Positions 12,859 to 26,189 of a DNA stretch of 64,000 nt are shown one piece after another. The stretch spans positions 31,382,733 to 31,446,732 of the forward strand of contig OX439044.1 in assembly GCA_949317995.1 (NCBI GenBank). Reading direction: 5' to 3'. Every line of letters starts with the position of its first letter. Position 1 is the stretch's first letter. Below the pieces are notes generated by a model. The model made no database searches and was not told the DNA's origin. It was given only the letters and a program-made list of their open reading frames with translations. Source of the stretch: Acholoe squamosa (lineage: Eukaryota > Annelida > Polychaeta > Phyllodocida > Polynoidae). The translations under genes and the position numbers were made by a program.

Positions 12859-13764
12859 ATGCTGCTGGACATCCTCCTGAGGGAGTCTACGGAGAACAAA
12901 CGTGACGCGGACGCGGAGAGGGCGGCGAAGGAGCTCATCAATGTGGAGTATGAAGCCCAGGAGCAGGCTGCAGCACACGCCGGGGAGGAAGTGGAGCTAA
13001 GGCGGCACGTGGAGCAACACCTGCAGCAGGAGGGGCGGACCAGGAGTAAAAGCCGCGATAAGAAGGACCACCATCATCACCATAAGGACCTTAATACTCA
13101 TATAGAATGTCACCTGGAGACCAACTTAGACACGGAGAAGGTCGCCGACCTGCTCACACAGGCCTTCCCACTGGCACACGTCTCCACGGCAAAGATCCTT
13201 CATGGCGGAAATAGTACTGCCGCCGCAACATGCTCTTCCGGGCACCTGACGCCCAAGTCGCCGAAGGTAGCGTGCATTGCTACTTCCGCCGGGGGGATCA
13301 GTTCCATCGGCGGTGGTTACGCCTCGGACGCGGCCACGGAGGTGTCGGTAGCACGCTCAGCGTATGAGATGATTCTGACAGAGGGCTCAGCCACAGGACT
13401 GCGGAACTACACTTCCGCTGCCGACCCCGCCCCCGTCCACCTTGGTCTCGCACGCAGGTCTCGCGGTATTCCGCGATCCGCGCCAGGCTCCGCTGGAAGT
13501 TACAGTGCTGCACCGCGCTCCCCACGTACCCGCGGCGTCTGGCATGGCGACGCCGACGCCGACCATGCCGCTGCGGAGGGTCACCGCGTCGCAAAACGGG
13601 CGACGTCAACGTCACCGACGCGGCGATCGGAAGTACGTCGATCGTCGTCTTATGACCAACTAGACAAGGAACAACTCACAGATGCTGCTGTCCACACCTC
13701 GCGTAGCACCTCCAGGTCCAAGTCGTCATCAAAGCGTTCCCGACCCCTCTCCGCCAAGAGGTGA
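12859..13764 (+). CDS. Gene A terminal exon: coiled coil plus Ser/Arg tail
   Basis: An exon of 301 codons plus TGA. It opens in phase 0 with an Ala/Glu/Arg-rich segment of about 55 residues with heptad-like spacing, probably a coiled coil. A His run in K-K-D-H-H-H-H-H-K-D follows, then an ordered-looking stretch around residues 95-125 of the exon, then a low-complexity Ser/Arg/Ala tail ending at S-A-K-R. GC content is clearly higher than in the flanking introns. An upstream in-frame ATG exists at 12832, but the acceptor at 12857-12858 and matching phase make a spliced start more likely. A strong minus-strand frame over 13298-13615 is a shadow of the CpG-rich codons. Confidence 0.8.
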   Translation: MLLDILLRESTENKRDADAERAAKELINVEYEAQEQAAAHAGEEVELRRHVEQHLQQEGRTRSKSRDKKDHHHHHKDLNTHIECHLETNLDTEKVADLLTQAFPLAHVSTAKILHGGNSTAAATCSSGHLTPKSPKVACIATSAGGISSIGGGYASDAATEVSVARSAYEMILTEGSATGLRNYTSAADPAPVHLGLARRSRGIPRSAPGSAGSYSAAPRSPRTRGVWHGDADADHAAAEGHRVAKRATSTSPTRRSEVRRSSSYDQLDKEQLTDAAVHTSRSTSRSKSSSKRSRPLSAKR

Positions 13765-15017
13765 GACACCGGAAGTATGGTGCCCCCACGTGGAGAGTTC
13801 TGTAAATACTTAGGCTAGGGGGCGCTACCGGTGCTACTTTCTATGACCGTTAAATCAAACGCTACTTGTTTCATTTTGAAATAGTTGACACCACTACTTA
13901 ACACTTCTATTTCAATATTTAGAAAAGAAATATACTAGACACTGCTCCCCCTCTAGAGGTGTCAAACTGTTCCTGATGACGTCTAGTATATCTAGAGTAT
14001 ATATCCATAACCTCATGCTCTACCGGGACCATGATTTTTGTATGTATGTATACATATTATATTGCCTTATAATTATGATATCTCATTCTAAATGAAAAGA
14101 AAATGTACATAACATGCGAGACTACCAGCTGTATGATATTATATAAGATACATCATTTGACATGGGCCGAGGGCCCTCTGTAAATGTATTAAATTAGGGA
14201 AGTTATCATAGCATCCATCATTAAACTCATACCACTAATAGTATTGTTAACAATCTGTACAGGCTAGGTTTATTTTTCGAAAAAGTGTAAGTTTTATTCC
14301 TTTCAAAGGCGCTCTGAGTCGAGGATCTATCTTCGCCGACTTTTGCACTGTGGCGACGTCGCCAATTCAGAGTTCCTTTAAAGAATGTTTCAGAACTGTA
14401 GATTCATCAATGACATGAGGTGGATTGGAAAATAATTGCAGATTGTGTTAGCAAGAATCGTCAACTTCATCTAAATCATCTTCATTAATTGTATGAACAA
14501 GCATATCATATCTTAGTCATTGTACTATTAGTCACTATATAGTTAGTGTACATTTAGATTTTATATATATTCTATGTCTGGGTGCCTGTCTATATTTTGA
14601 AATTCTATGTGATAGCCTTATTATTAAGTTAACGTTATGATATTTTCTTCAGTGTTATTTAATAACTGTCAATGGAAAGGGTTGATATTCTCAAAAGAAC
14701 CAACTATTGATATACATGTAAGGATGTTCTCCAAAATCTTGGCAAACCAAATTTCAATGTATGATACCAAAGGCTATGATGGATTAGAAATTGACTGTTG
14801 GGGAAAAGATATAATGAACTGTTGTCTGTATTGTACAATTACCGTTTCCATATGCAACTCTGCGGTTCACACTACTGCCACACTATAGAATTATGACTTG
14901 GACCTCAAGGCGATGTTTTGGGTCCGACTGGAAATTGTTTATTTTTGGAGAATTATTCTCCAGTTAACTATTGCTTCGTCAATTCAAAATTTCAAGAAAC
15001 ATACATTGAGTCAATGC

Positions 15018-15022
<5 letters not shown>
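13765..15022 (+). other. Probable gene A 3' UTR and flank
   Basis: AT-rich sequence with no coding support. ATTAAA-type signals occur near 14187 and 14223, and an AATAAA follows the microsatellite at about 15139. The true transcript end cannot be fixed from sequence. Confidence 0.4.

Positions 15023-15091
<69 letters not shown>
15023..15091. repeat. (TA)n microsatellite
   Basis: About 69 bp of uninterrupted TA dinucleotide. Confidence 0.95.
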
Positions 15092-15094
<3 letters not shown>

Positions 15095-15464
15095 AAAGCT
15101 TCTGAATGAAATCGAAATCATCAATGCCTGTGCCTTACAATAAAAGTGAACTGTTTTTATTTCATGACAAGATTGAAAGTCAAGTTAAATGAGCAATAAT
15201 CTTTGCTAATATTACTGTTAACCAATTTGATTGAGAATGAGTAAGTTTACAGGTAGAGTCTTTTTATAATCAGTTTGTGATATAATCCTTATGGTAGGCC
15301 TAGTCATATATATGTGCTTTGTTATTATATCAGCAAGATACAGTTGGCAGTGTTGAAACCATGTTACCTATTGATGTATCAAAACTGTGCCAAAATTAAA
15401 AATGAACATGATTATGCAAAATGTGTCTGTTAAATGGGTTTATGAAGTGGTGTTCACAACATGC

Positions 15465-15558
15465 GCAGGGTTGCCAACTCTCACGCATTGGCGCACACTA
15501 CAGTAGAGGGTGGCGCTGTAAACAGTATGGCCAATTGCGTGAGAGTTGGCAACCCTGC
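15465..15558. mobile_element. Short hairpin element (94 bp)
   Basis: The left arm GCAGGGTTGCCAACTCTCAC is repeated as its reverse complement at the right end (GTGAGAGTTGGCAACCCTGC). The loop holds a CTACAGTAGAGGGTGGCGC core. It is a compact MITE-like hairpin with no coding capacity. The flanking 15092-15464 and 15559-16085 hold nothing else I can support. Confidence 0.7.
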
Positions 15559-16085
15559 ATGCGAAATATGAGTTATTAAAAAAACATTTACGAGAGAATC
15601 CTCATGGACACTGGAGTATGTAAATTTGTTCTTCAGAAGATTGTGATATAAAAGTCATTAAAGATGATGGACGCATCATGAGACCGAATGGAATCTTAAG
15701 ACAATTCCCCCAATACAGTGGTAGTATACTTTTGGCAAATCTAATAATTTGATGCTTTATAAGGACAGCATGTTGCTTAAAAGGAATACTTGCTGTCATG
15801 ATGAATCAATGCAGTACTGGCGAAAAAACCCGCCAGCAGTTCATTGCTACACCATGCATGCTGCCCTTGAGGGCATGATACCCGCAGGCCATGTCTGATG
15901 ACATTTTCCCCAGATCCTGGGGAAGAAGTACTCTTGAACTCCACTAGATGGGAGTTTTTATATTCTCCAATCACAGCTTATATTCCAAACATCTGTATAG
16001 GAGAGACAGGTTAGCCATTGGTGTGCAAGGGTGCCTTCTGACGAGTAAGGGTTAAAACAGGGGATGATTGACCATGTGGCCAGAT

Positions 16086-17705
16086 GAGGGAAAACATGCC
16101 TCCAGGAGGGTGTTTCACAACATAACATATGGCCCCCATATGTCATATACGGCCCCCATATGTCACATATGGCCCTTTATCTGTTTCTGTTCAAATTTCC
16201 ACATCCTAGAATCATGGATACGGCCCTCCACATGTGGATACGGACTTTTACCTGTTTCTGTTCAAGATACGGAAATTAAAAATTCCACATAGAGGCCACA
16301 TAAATCCTTCTGAATGTGGAGGGGTAAAGGGGTACCCTGTATGTCGTATATGGGGGAAAATCAGCTATGTGGAGATATTTTATGCCCACATGTCAGAAAT
16401 ACAAGGTATATTGGGAATGAAGGGGGGGGGGGTTGGGATGATTTACATGCCCTCATTTCCAGTCCTTTCTTTTCATGTAGCTATAGCTTGTCCCTTTTGT
16501 TGCTCACAAGTGGTCAATCAAGTATGGTGCTGAAAAAGGGGGATTTGAGTAGGTACCTAGTTGGGAGAAGTCAGTCAGTATAATAAACTATAGAGCGTGT
16601 GACATGAGAAGGTACCTGCTAGTGCAGCTCTCTCTATTTTAAACAAGCCAGGTGACTTTTCAGACTAATGTAGTGAGTGCAAGTACTTAGGTGAAGCAGT
16701 GCATGACTTGTTTAGAAAAGAGGGCACATACTCACAGCTCTTTTTATAATAGGAGCAACACCCTCCTGAATGTCTTTGCACTCTCACTTGTGCCTATATA
16801 CACTTACCCTCCCCCCCCCCCCTTCACTCTTTCTACCAACATACGGCACTTTTTTAAGATTATTTCCACATAGATCACATGACCCCGCATGTGTGACATC
16901 ATATAGGGAATTCCCAGGGGGTTTCCTGGAATTTGACTGGAATTTGCCCATGTTTACCTTTAAGACAACAAAAAAATCCGTATGTGGAATTCAAGATACA
17001 GAAATTCCATTATAACATACGGACAGGACACGGCCACCTATCTGAAACACTTTTTTAAATAACATTTTCTTTTTCCACATAAGGGCCGTATCTTATGGCC
17101 GTATGTCTGTATATATATAGCTATGTAGTGAAACATCCTCCAGGGGGAAAATTATTTTTTAAGGTTTAAGTCACAGGCTTTAAAATGAGATATCTTGAGC
17201 TAAAATATAATCCGATAGTTTTGCTGTAATTGCTTGTCAGACAAAGGTTGCAGTGCACAACTGATAAGGCAAATAAGCTCTAAATGTGTAATATCCTATC
17301 ATAAATACATACAATGCAAAAACACAGTTTTGCAGAAAATTAACCAAAAAAATGTGATGATTTTATCATAAAATTGGTTCCAGAGGGATTTTTTTTACTC
17401 TCTCTTCAGTTCTGGGTTCTGGAAGGAATTTCCAAAAACATTTGTGTCATAAATTGCCATTTGGAATAATGGGGTGGTTTCCATGGCAACCAGAAATTGC
17501 CATATATGTCATGACAACAAACATTCCTATTGCATTCCAAAAATAGAACGTTTTCAGTGGAGATGGAATAATTCTAAGCATACCACTGGATTACTCATCA
17601 GAAACGAGGCATTTTTTTGTATATTTTATAGTGTTTTGCCCACATACTGATATCCAAAGCCAGTACTAAAAATCCCCCCTGGAGGCATGTTTTCCCCTGT
17701 TGGCT
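16086..17705. repeat. Large imperfect inverted repeat
   Basis: The word GGGAAAACATGCCTCCAGG at about 16088 returns as an exact reverse complement at about 17686. A second related arm lies at 17128-17152. The interior carries many short repeats containing CATATGGCCC and ATACGG words. It looks like a decayed foldback element. No open frame within it is credible. Confidence 0.55.
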
Positions 17706-17898
17706 CACAGGTCCTCTCTCGTGTCTGGGGATTTTAGTCCCAATTTTCTGGGGAAGATTACTACACGAGGTACCTGCCTACAAACAAGAACTAAAGCAAC
17801 CAGCAGGCAAAACTACCTTTACCCAGCATCCCTGCAAGCCAGCGACAACTCACCCTAGTGGTCGAGTTGGGGCCAGCTTGTATTGGGTAATTTCTTAG

Positions 17899-18353
17899 AG
17901 GTTGCTGGACACCAATTGACGGGAGGTGGCAGCAGGAGACACTTTGTAACTCCGCACTGAAGGGGGTTGTACAATGATTATTGATCTAAAATCTGACAGT
18001 GGGTAGGCAAACCAGGTATCAAATTAATCCTTAGGGTGTATATTAATCGATTTGAGTGTTATTTAGGCTGATATTTGAAGGTAAGTTGAGGGGGGTGCAC
18101 TCTATTTAATTAGAGAATTTATTGAAATCATTCACTGCAAAACCCCCAAATCTGGGTATGTCCACACTCTAAGGCTTATAGCACAAACGTTAATCACATT
18201 GTACCACATGCCATGGCCCTAACTTATTGGGAAAAAATGTATATGTACAAGAAAATAATAGTGGCTAAGCCCAGATACTTGCACAAGTATTTTATTTTCG
18301 CCCAAAAACTATAAAGGCCAACAGTGGAAAAATAATTAGTGTTCTGCAGCCTC
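17899..18353. repeat. Direct repeat, copy 1 (about 455 bp)
   Basis: It matches 19261-19708 in the same orientation with only scattered substitutions and small indels, from GGTTGCTGGACAC to TTCTGCAGCCT. No TG...CA ends, primer site or coding interior is visible, so I do not call these LTRs. Confidence 0.8.
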
Positions 18354-19260
18354 TACGGGCTATAAAGGGCCTTCTACCAAGTTTGTCAAATCTCGCTAAA
18401 ATGTGTTTATTTTGCTTAGGGTATATCTGTTTGACAATGTTATGGTGAGAAAGGGCAAGGGAATCAGTGTAATTAGTGTGAAATCACTGAAAATCATAGT
18501 AGAGGAGTTTCTGCCTAGGAGAGATTTCTGAGAAATATTCTGCCGTCAATCCGCAAGCCTAATACTTCTCTCTAGGGGGTACCAGGTAACCAAAATCATA
18601 GTTTTCAGGGTCAAAATGACCTGAATTTTACATTCTAAGCTGTTTCCGTCTATTTCCATTGACCTCAGCACTCTATGGGAGGCCTTTACATGCATCGGAG
18701 AAAAACATCATTTTTCACTCACCGAGCTATGCAGCCAATGAATGTCTACTGACACTTAATAAAATGTCCTTGTATTCACCATACCTGGTTTATTTTTTCA
18801 TCCTCACATGGGATGACTTGAATGATATGCAAATGGGGCTGTTCAAGCCATTGCACATGGAGTAAAGATGCATTTTGTGAATTTTTTTCCTTTATAACAT
18901 TATATTTCCAAGGGTTTTTCATACATTTTACCCATAATTTTCTATGTTTTATAGCACCTAGAGAAAAAATGACACTCAAAGCCTCATGTGGTGTCCCTTG
19001 GCAATCAGCATGCCAAATGTCTTAGCCCTGTGTCTATTTTTTCTATGGGAAAAGACCATAACTGCATGTGGATATCAGAAATCAGTAAAATTTGAGGAGA
19101 GCGCCCAGACTGATGCCCGCTCTGGGAATCGATTCTCAGTGTACTTTGAGGGTCCAGAAGGGCATGAAAGTAAGGGAATCTGGATGAGACAATACTGGGG
19201 CTGTGAATAAAAGCTCATCAAGCTATCTGATTGACCACCAAGGTTCCATCCTAGGCCTTT
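18354..19260. other. Spacer between the direct repeats
   Basis: About 0.9 kb with no supported gene. Short frames on both strands lack codon or splice support. Confidence 0.5.
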
Positions 19261-19708
19261 AGGTTGCAGGACACTAATTGACGGGAGGTGGCAGCAGGAG
19301 ACACTTTGTAACTCCGCACTGAAGGGTGTTTTACAATGATTATTGGTCTAAAATCTGACAGTGGGTAGGCAAACCAGGTTAATTAATCCTTAGGGTGTAT
19401 ATTAATTGATTTTAATGTTATTTAGGCTGATATTTGATGGTAAGTTGAGGGGGTGCACTCTATTTAATTAGAGAATTTATTAAAATCATTCACTGCAAAA
19501 CCCCCAAATCTGGGTATGTCCACACTCTAAGGCCTATAGCACAAAAGCTAATCACATTGTACCACATGCCATGGCCCTAAATTATTGGGAAAAATGTATA
19601 TGTACAAGAAAATAATAGTGGCTAAGCCCAGACACTTGCACAAGTATTTTATTTTCGCCCAAGGCTATATAGGCCAACAGTGGAAAAACAAAGAGTGTTT
19701 TGCAGCCT
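19261..19708. repeat. Direct repeat, copy 2
   Basis: Second copy of 17899-18353, about 1.36 kb downstream. Together they indicate a local duplication of a unit of about 1.36 kb or two insertions of the same element. Confidence 0.8.
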
Positions 19709-20700
19709 TAGACATGGCCTGCCTGTATGATGTCCCCAACACACAGGCAGGTCGCCAGCCATCCTTTTGGAGTGTTGCAACCTGATAGGGTGCTTATGAC
19801 GCGCAAATGCAACCCTGGTGAGTTACTTGCTGTAGGGGTGTATCGTGAAGACTGAATGGCATGATGCGTAAATGTATTATGTGGCCCTTAATGGTTTTAG
19901 AATGGCAGCAGTTTAATGGGAAGCCATGGCTATCTTTTTTCCTCCCACAATTAATCTGTCACTACCCCGGTAACGGTCTCTGACATGTATGACTGATGCA
20001 CATCAGTTAAGAGCATCCCACTTGGCACACACAAAAAACACTTCTATAACGTCAAGAACATTTTTTCATGTTCCTTAGTTATAAAAGTTTGTTTGAAACG
20101 TGAAAGAAAACCCGTCAAAACACGTTTATAGATAAACCTTAACATTGTATGTACAAACGCTTTTATTTTAGGTAAAAAAAGTTTGTTTTTTGTTGTTGTT
20201 GTTGTTTTTTTAACCAAGTAGGATATATACAAAAATATAGACTGGGACCCTATCTGCCACATAGAGCAAATACACCAAACAAGACTAGCAGGTCCCATGC
20301 AGTCTATCAATACGTAGCTATCAAGAGCATTGCCAATCCACCTGCCTTCAGGGGGGTGGGGGGGGGGGCAAATTGCCCAGTCTACACATGATAACACTAT
20401 AGGCTGTGCTTAAGGTTATATAACCTGTGTCCCAGGTGACAATGACTACAGGTATTTCTCCAGTGACATTTAAAATTCAGAACCTCTTTTTGGTATACAT
20501 GAGTTCGGACATGATATGATTATTTATTCCTATCATGCACTCCAATCAAGAAAGTGATGCTTCTTGGAGAATACCATATTGCAAACTGACAGCAATGGGC
20601 TCAATCATGTACGCAAACAGACGGACCTATCCAGTAATAGAGGAGATATCCAGTGATGCGCCACCTATTAATGCATTATAGCATAAATATGACAGCCCAA
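19709..20700. other. Intergenic, nothing supported
   Basis: Unique-looking sequence with an A-rich/T-rich stretch near 20165-20215 and a G-run near 20357. No gene seen. Confidence 0.5.
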
Positions 20701-20769
20701 GGTTTGTATATTGACGAATATTGCACGAGCCGAACGTGAGTGCAATATCATCAATATTATATACAAACC
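20701..20769. repeat. Hairpin, MITE-like
   Basis: GGTTTGTATATTGACGAATA at the left is mirrored, with one small bulge, by the right end ATCAATATTATATACAAACC. The loop contains GAGCCGAACGTGAG. No coding capacity. Confidence 0.6.
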
Positions 20770-21159
20770 GATTGCCTAAAATCTCATTTCGTTATTAATT
20801 TACAATTCGGGTTAACAGTCTCTGGGCATATTCTACATACCTGTTGTACACATGTATCAGTAGAGGTCCATCGAAAAAGGACTTGATGATAAATAGATTA
20901 ATGCATTGAGCACATGGGGAATGTCCATGCACATGCAGGATGCATGTACCAGCCCAGAACATCATGGGTACATGGACCATCCCAGTAAACCTAACATTTC
21001 TCGATGCCTCACATGAGGTTATCCCACTGAACAAGATCTCGAGAATTACTCAGGAATTTCTCGAGTCCCGACTTGTGAATACAACAAGAATAGAGAACGT
21101 GATTTTCCCTGGAAATTTGGACACACCATAACATCTTATACTTGAGAAAGTTCTCTAGT

Positions 21160-21463
21160 CTAGGCCATCCTTAAAAATATTTTCGTTTCCTGTCCAGAGG
21201 CCTGGTGTATTTTTTTTTGTGAGAATGGGAAACTTTTTTCCTGAGTTCTGAAAAACAATTTTTTTTGTCCATCAGCACAAGAGTCTAGGTTTCCAATCAC
21301 TAAATCTTAGAATGTGATCACAATTTCATGCCGTGCCCACTTACGATGCTCATGACAAATAACAATATTTACCTAAAAAATAATTTTTCCCTCCCTCCCT
21401 CATGGGTCTAAAAAATCCCACCCTCTGGACAGGAAACGGACATATTTTTAAGGGTGGCCCTAG
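21160..21463. mobile_element. TIR element (MITE-like), about 300 bp
   Basis: The left end reads CTAGGCCATCCTTAAAAATA and continues into GTTTCCTGTCCAGAG. The right end carries the reverse complement CTCTGGACAGGAAAC, then TATTTTTAAGGGTGGCCCTA. The interior holds only T/A-runs. A solitary fragment of the same terminus (GGCCATCCTAAAG) occurs at 26541. Confidence 0.65.
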
Positions 21464-21958
21464 ATCTCGATTCCTGTTCAGTGGGATCAGTGCTTGGTTT
21501 ACCTGTAGTCAGCAACTGCAGAGCATGTAGTTTGGGATTGCTCTCTGATTTTCACTAGATGGCTATTCGATGGATACCTTCCCTGGTTCACCAGATTTGA
21601 AGCAGAAAGGGGATATGACGTCATGGGAGGCACTGCTACACTGGGCCCCCCGAGATAAGACTCTGGTGTCGGCCTCTCGCCGCGTACCAGCGTGAAGGTC
21701 ACGGACGTTCTCGCAAGGCACTGCGAGGATTCACAGCGTCTGTCAACAAAGGCACAGGATTGTTTAACGTAACAAGGAAGAAGTAAGTATTATATTCATC
21801 CATTATCTATTATTTTTGTACTATTGGTGCCAATCAATCTATTAAGGTGTATAGAATATGTGGATGTAATCAAAAGACTTGATCTGCACCTTTTCTGTAA
21901 GAAATCAAGAAATGTATTTTGACAGGTCGATTTAGGGAGTGGTCATTATTCATCAATG

Positions 21959-24477
21959 GGGGGGGGGGGTTCGTGGGGTAATGCAGGAAAACGGAATTAC
22001 AATCTGAGGGGGGGGGCTAAAATTTACAGTGTAGAGAGTCAAAAATCCAGCAAAATGGAGGGGAGGGGGTCAAAATTACAAACTGAGGGGGGTGGGCTAA
22101 AATTACAGTGTAGAGAGTCAGAAACTGAGTAATACTGACTGGAGGGGGTCAAAATTACAAACTGAGGGGGGGCTAAAATTTACAGTGTAGAGGATCAGAA
22201 ATGCAGGAAAACGGAGGGGAGGGGGTGAAAATTACAATCTGAGGGGGGGGCCTAAAATTTACAGTGTAGAGGATCAGAAATGCAGGAAAACGGAGGGGAG
22301 GGGGTGAAAATTACAATCTGAGGGGGGGGCTAAAATTTACAGTGTAGAGGATCAGAAATGCAGGAAAACGGGAGGGGGTCAAAATTACTGACAAACTGAG
22401 GGGGGGGGCTAAAATTTACAGTGTAGAGAGTCAGAAATGCAGGAAAACGGAGGGGAGGGGGTCAAAATTACTGACAAACTGAGGGGGGGGCCTAAAATTA
22501 ACAGTGTAGAGGATCAGAAATGCAGGAAAACGGAGGGGAGGGGGTCAAAATTACAAACTGAGGGGGGGGGCTAAAATTTACAGTGTAGAGGATGAGAAAT
22601 GCAGGAAAACGGAGGGGAGGGGGTCAAAATTACAGACAAACTGAGGGGGGGCTAAAATTTACAGTGTAGAGGATCAGAAATGCAGGAAAACGGAGGGGAG
22701 GGGGTCAAAATTACTGACAAACTGAGGGGGGGGCTAAAATTAACAGTGTAGAGGATCAGAAAGGCAGGAAAACGGAGGGGAGGGGGTCAAAATTACAATC
22801 TGAGGGGGGGGGGCTAAAATTTACAGTGTAGAGGATCAGAAATGCAGGAAAACGGGAGGGGGTCAAAATTACTGACAAACTGAGGGGGGGCTAAAATTTA
22901 CAGTGTAGAGAGTCAGAAATGCAGGAAAACGGAGGGTAGGGGGTCAAAATTACAAACTGAGGGGGGGGCTAAAATTAACAGTGTAGAGAGTCAAAAATCC
23001 AGGAAAACGGAGGGAAGGGGGTCAAAATTACAAACTGAGGGGGGGGGCTAAAATTTACAGTGTAGAGGATCAGAAATGCAGCAAAACGGAGGGGAGGGGG
23101 TCAAAATTACAGACAAACTGAGAGGGGGCTAAAATTTACAGTGTAGAGGATCAGAAATGCAGGAAAACGGAGGGGAGGGGGTCAAAATTACTGACAAACT
23201 GAGGGGGGGGCTAAAATTAACAGTGTAGAGGATCAGAAATGCAGGAAAACGGAGGGGAGGGGGTCAAAATTACAAACTGAGGGGGGGGGGCTAAAATTTA
23301 CAGTGTAGAGGATCAGAAATGCAGGAAAACGGAGGGGAGGGGGTCAAAATTACAATCTGAGGGGGGGGGGCTAAAATTTACAGTGTAGAGGATCAGAAAT
23401 GCAGGAAAACGGGAGGGGGTCAAAATTACTGACAAACTGAGGGGGGGGCTAAAATTTACAGTGTAGAGAGTCAGAAATGCAGGAAAACGGAGGGTAGGGG
23501 GTCAAAATTACAAACTGAGGGGGGGGGGCTAAAATTAACAGTGTAGAGAGTCAAAAATCCAGGAAAACGGAGGGGAGGGGGTCAAAATTACAGACAAACT
23601 GAGGGGGGGGCTAAAATTTACAGTGTAGAGAGTCAGAAATGCAGGAAAACGGATGGGAGGGGGTCAAAATTACAAACTGAGGGGGGGGCTAAAATTTACA
23701 GTGTAGAGGATCAGAAATGCAGGAAAACGGAGGGGAGGGGGTCAAAATTACTGACAAACTGATGGGGGGGCTAAAATTAACAGTGTAGAGAGTCAAAAAT
23801 CCAGGAAAACGGAGGGGATGGGGTCAAAATTACAAACTGAGGGGGGTGGGCTAAAATTACAGTTTAGAGAGTCAGAAACTGAGTAATACTGACTGGAGGG
23901 GGTCAAAATTACAAACTGAGGGGGGGCTAAAATTTACAGTGTAGAGGATCAGAAATGCAGGAAAACGGAGGGGAGGGGGTGAAAATTACAATCTGAGGGG
24001 GGGGGGCTAAAATTTACAGTGTAGAGGATCAGAAATGCAGGAAAATGGGAGGGGGTCAAAATTACTGACAAACTGAGGGGGGGGGCTAAAATTTACAGTG
24101 TAGAGAGTCAGAAATGCAGGAAAACGGAGGGGAGGGGGTCAAAATTACTGACAAACTGAGGGGGGGGCCTAAAATTAACAGTGTAGAGGATCAGAAATGC
24201 AGGAAAACGGAGGGGAGGGGGTCAAAATTACAAACTGAGGGGGGGGGCTAAAATTTACAGTGTAGAGGATCAGAAATGCAGGAAAACGGAGGGGAGGGGG
24301 TCAAAATTACAGACAAACTGAGGGGGGGCTAAAATTTACAGTGTAGAGAGTCAAAAATCCAGGAAAACGGAGGGGAGGGGGTCAAAATTACAGACAAACT
24401 GAGGGGGGGGGGCTAAAATTTACAGTGTAGAGGATCAGAAATGCAGCAAAACGGAGGGGAGGGGGTCAAAATTACAG
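21959..24477. repeat. G-rich minisatellite, unit about 75-80 bp
   Basis: About thirty-three tandem units of the form CTAAAATTTACAGTGTAGAG, then a GATCAGAAATGCAGGAAAAC stretch, then GGAGGGGAGGGGGTC, AAAATTAC and a G-run of 6-10. Unit variants recur in order: a rare variant with GAGTAATACTGACTGG appears only near 22127 and 23878 and is followed by the same series of units, so the array contains a higher-order duplication of about 1.75 kb. The array has no coding role. Confidence 0.95.
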
Positions 24478-26189
24478 AAATGTGTGCCTAGCAGATTGAA
24501 TATCTGAGGGTGTTTTTTGAAGTTGCAATAACTAACAATTATGCTAAGATTTTGTTAAATTTTCTTGAATGGGCAGATGTATGGAACTTCCTCTGTCATT
24601 CGCCATTGGGAGACAAGCACTTGCCAGGTATCAGATGCCATGTAAACTGCCCGTTATCCCTGACACTGATTTCCTTCAGTGAGGTACTTGAAGAAGACTA
24701 CTTGTTATCACCTCATAGGTAATATCATCTCACTTTTATATTTATCTATCATTCTCAATTTAAAGGAATATACTTAGAGGATATTTGAAGTAAACTTTTT
24801 TCTTAATGAATATGGTATATTCTATGTACATATATGTAACATAAGAAGGGGTTTCTTTATCCAATGTCTGTCATGTGTATGTACTTTTATGCCATGGCGA
24901 ATATTGATGACACTACAGATTAGTACTACTTATGCCGTATTCAATGGGGGGGGTGGGATACGATCCTCGCATATTCAGCGGCGCCATTTTGAAATTTATA
25001 CAGAGCTAGCCGTTGCCGGGCAGAAGCACCTCTGGGAATACGATGCCAAAATATTCCATGATCGTTGACATTTGCTTATGTACCTAATTACAACTTCTAT
25101 TTCTTACAGGTTGAAAATTATGAACTACTGAAATCAATATACATGTGAAGTATACATGTCCCAATTGGATGTATTTGCTATTTAAAGTCTAAAATTGTGG
25201 GAAGGGAAATACTTCATTCTTAGTCTCCCATCCATATCTCTCCTCCTACCTCTATAAACCTGGTAGAATCGGAGGTCACTACAAAATTCATGGGCTCCCC
25301 TTACTTCCAATAGGTATATGGTTCATGTGGATACCTACGGTGTTCCAGGTTTACCTGGTGATCAACGAAGCAGGAACCATAAACTTAGGAGCCTCTGAGA
25401 CTTGCGAGTGTCTGAACCTGAGCACCCTCCTGCCATGGTTTAAAAAAACTTTTTTTGTAAATGGGAGACTAAGAAAAAAGTATCCAAGTACATATCGATA
25501 TAAATCACAATACCATATATCCTAATGCATGTATGTATGTTTGTTGAATTACCTATGAAGTCCTGGCATAATTCATCCCTTCCCCAACCAATAAATTTTG
25601 TTCCTTCCCAACCCATTTCTCTACCCTCTATCCGTGTCCTGTAACCTCTGCCCATGTCAGGGAGCCTCTACCCATCTTATGGAGCCTCTACCCATGTCAG
25701 GGAAGTACATGTAGCCTCTACTCGTCTTAGGGAGCCTCTACCCATGCCAGGGAGCCTCTTCTTGTGTTAGGGACCCTCTACCCATGTCAGAGAGCCTCTA
25801 CTCATGTTAGGGATCACATTGTTTTGGCCATGAATGCATCATTCGCTAATTGCAAAAAAAAATCTAAATCCCTGCATGTATCAAGCCATTTTAATCTCTA
25901 GGTATAGATACCGGATTTACTCTAATATTTAAGTGTATAGAACCCATGTACATGGATCAAGTCATTTCATGCTATCTTTGGGCGTAGATGCTGGTAGTTC
26001 TCTAATATTAAAATGTATAGAACCCATATTAATGTATCAAGTCATTTCAGGCTCGGGCATAGATACCGTTAGTTCTCTCATATTGTAGTGAAGACTTAGA
26101 CACTGGTAGTTCTCTAATATTAAAGTGTATTGTATCCAAAAAGTACCTTTAAAGATTGGGTCTGAAATTTTTATGCCCCCTTCAAACCC
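24478..26189. other. Spacer after the minisatellite
   Basis: It contains an irregular repeat of GGGAGCCTCTACCCATGTYA units at about 25655-25810 and a loose repeat of TAGAACCCATGT/GGTAGTTCTCTAATATTAAA at 25930-26130. No credible gene. Confidence 0.5.

Noticed and set aside
13298..13663. Arg-rich frames over the last exon of gene A
   Set aside because: CpG-rich shadow frames. The plus frame has splice support.
17899..19708. Terminal direct repeats as a small LTR element
   Set aside because: No TG/CA ends, no primer site, no polypurine tract and no coding interior.
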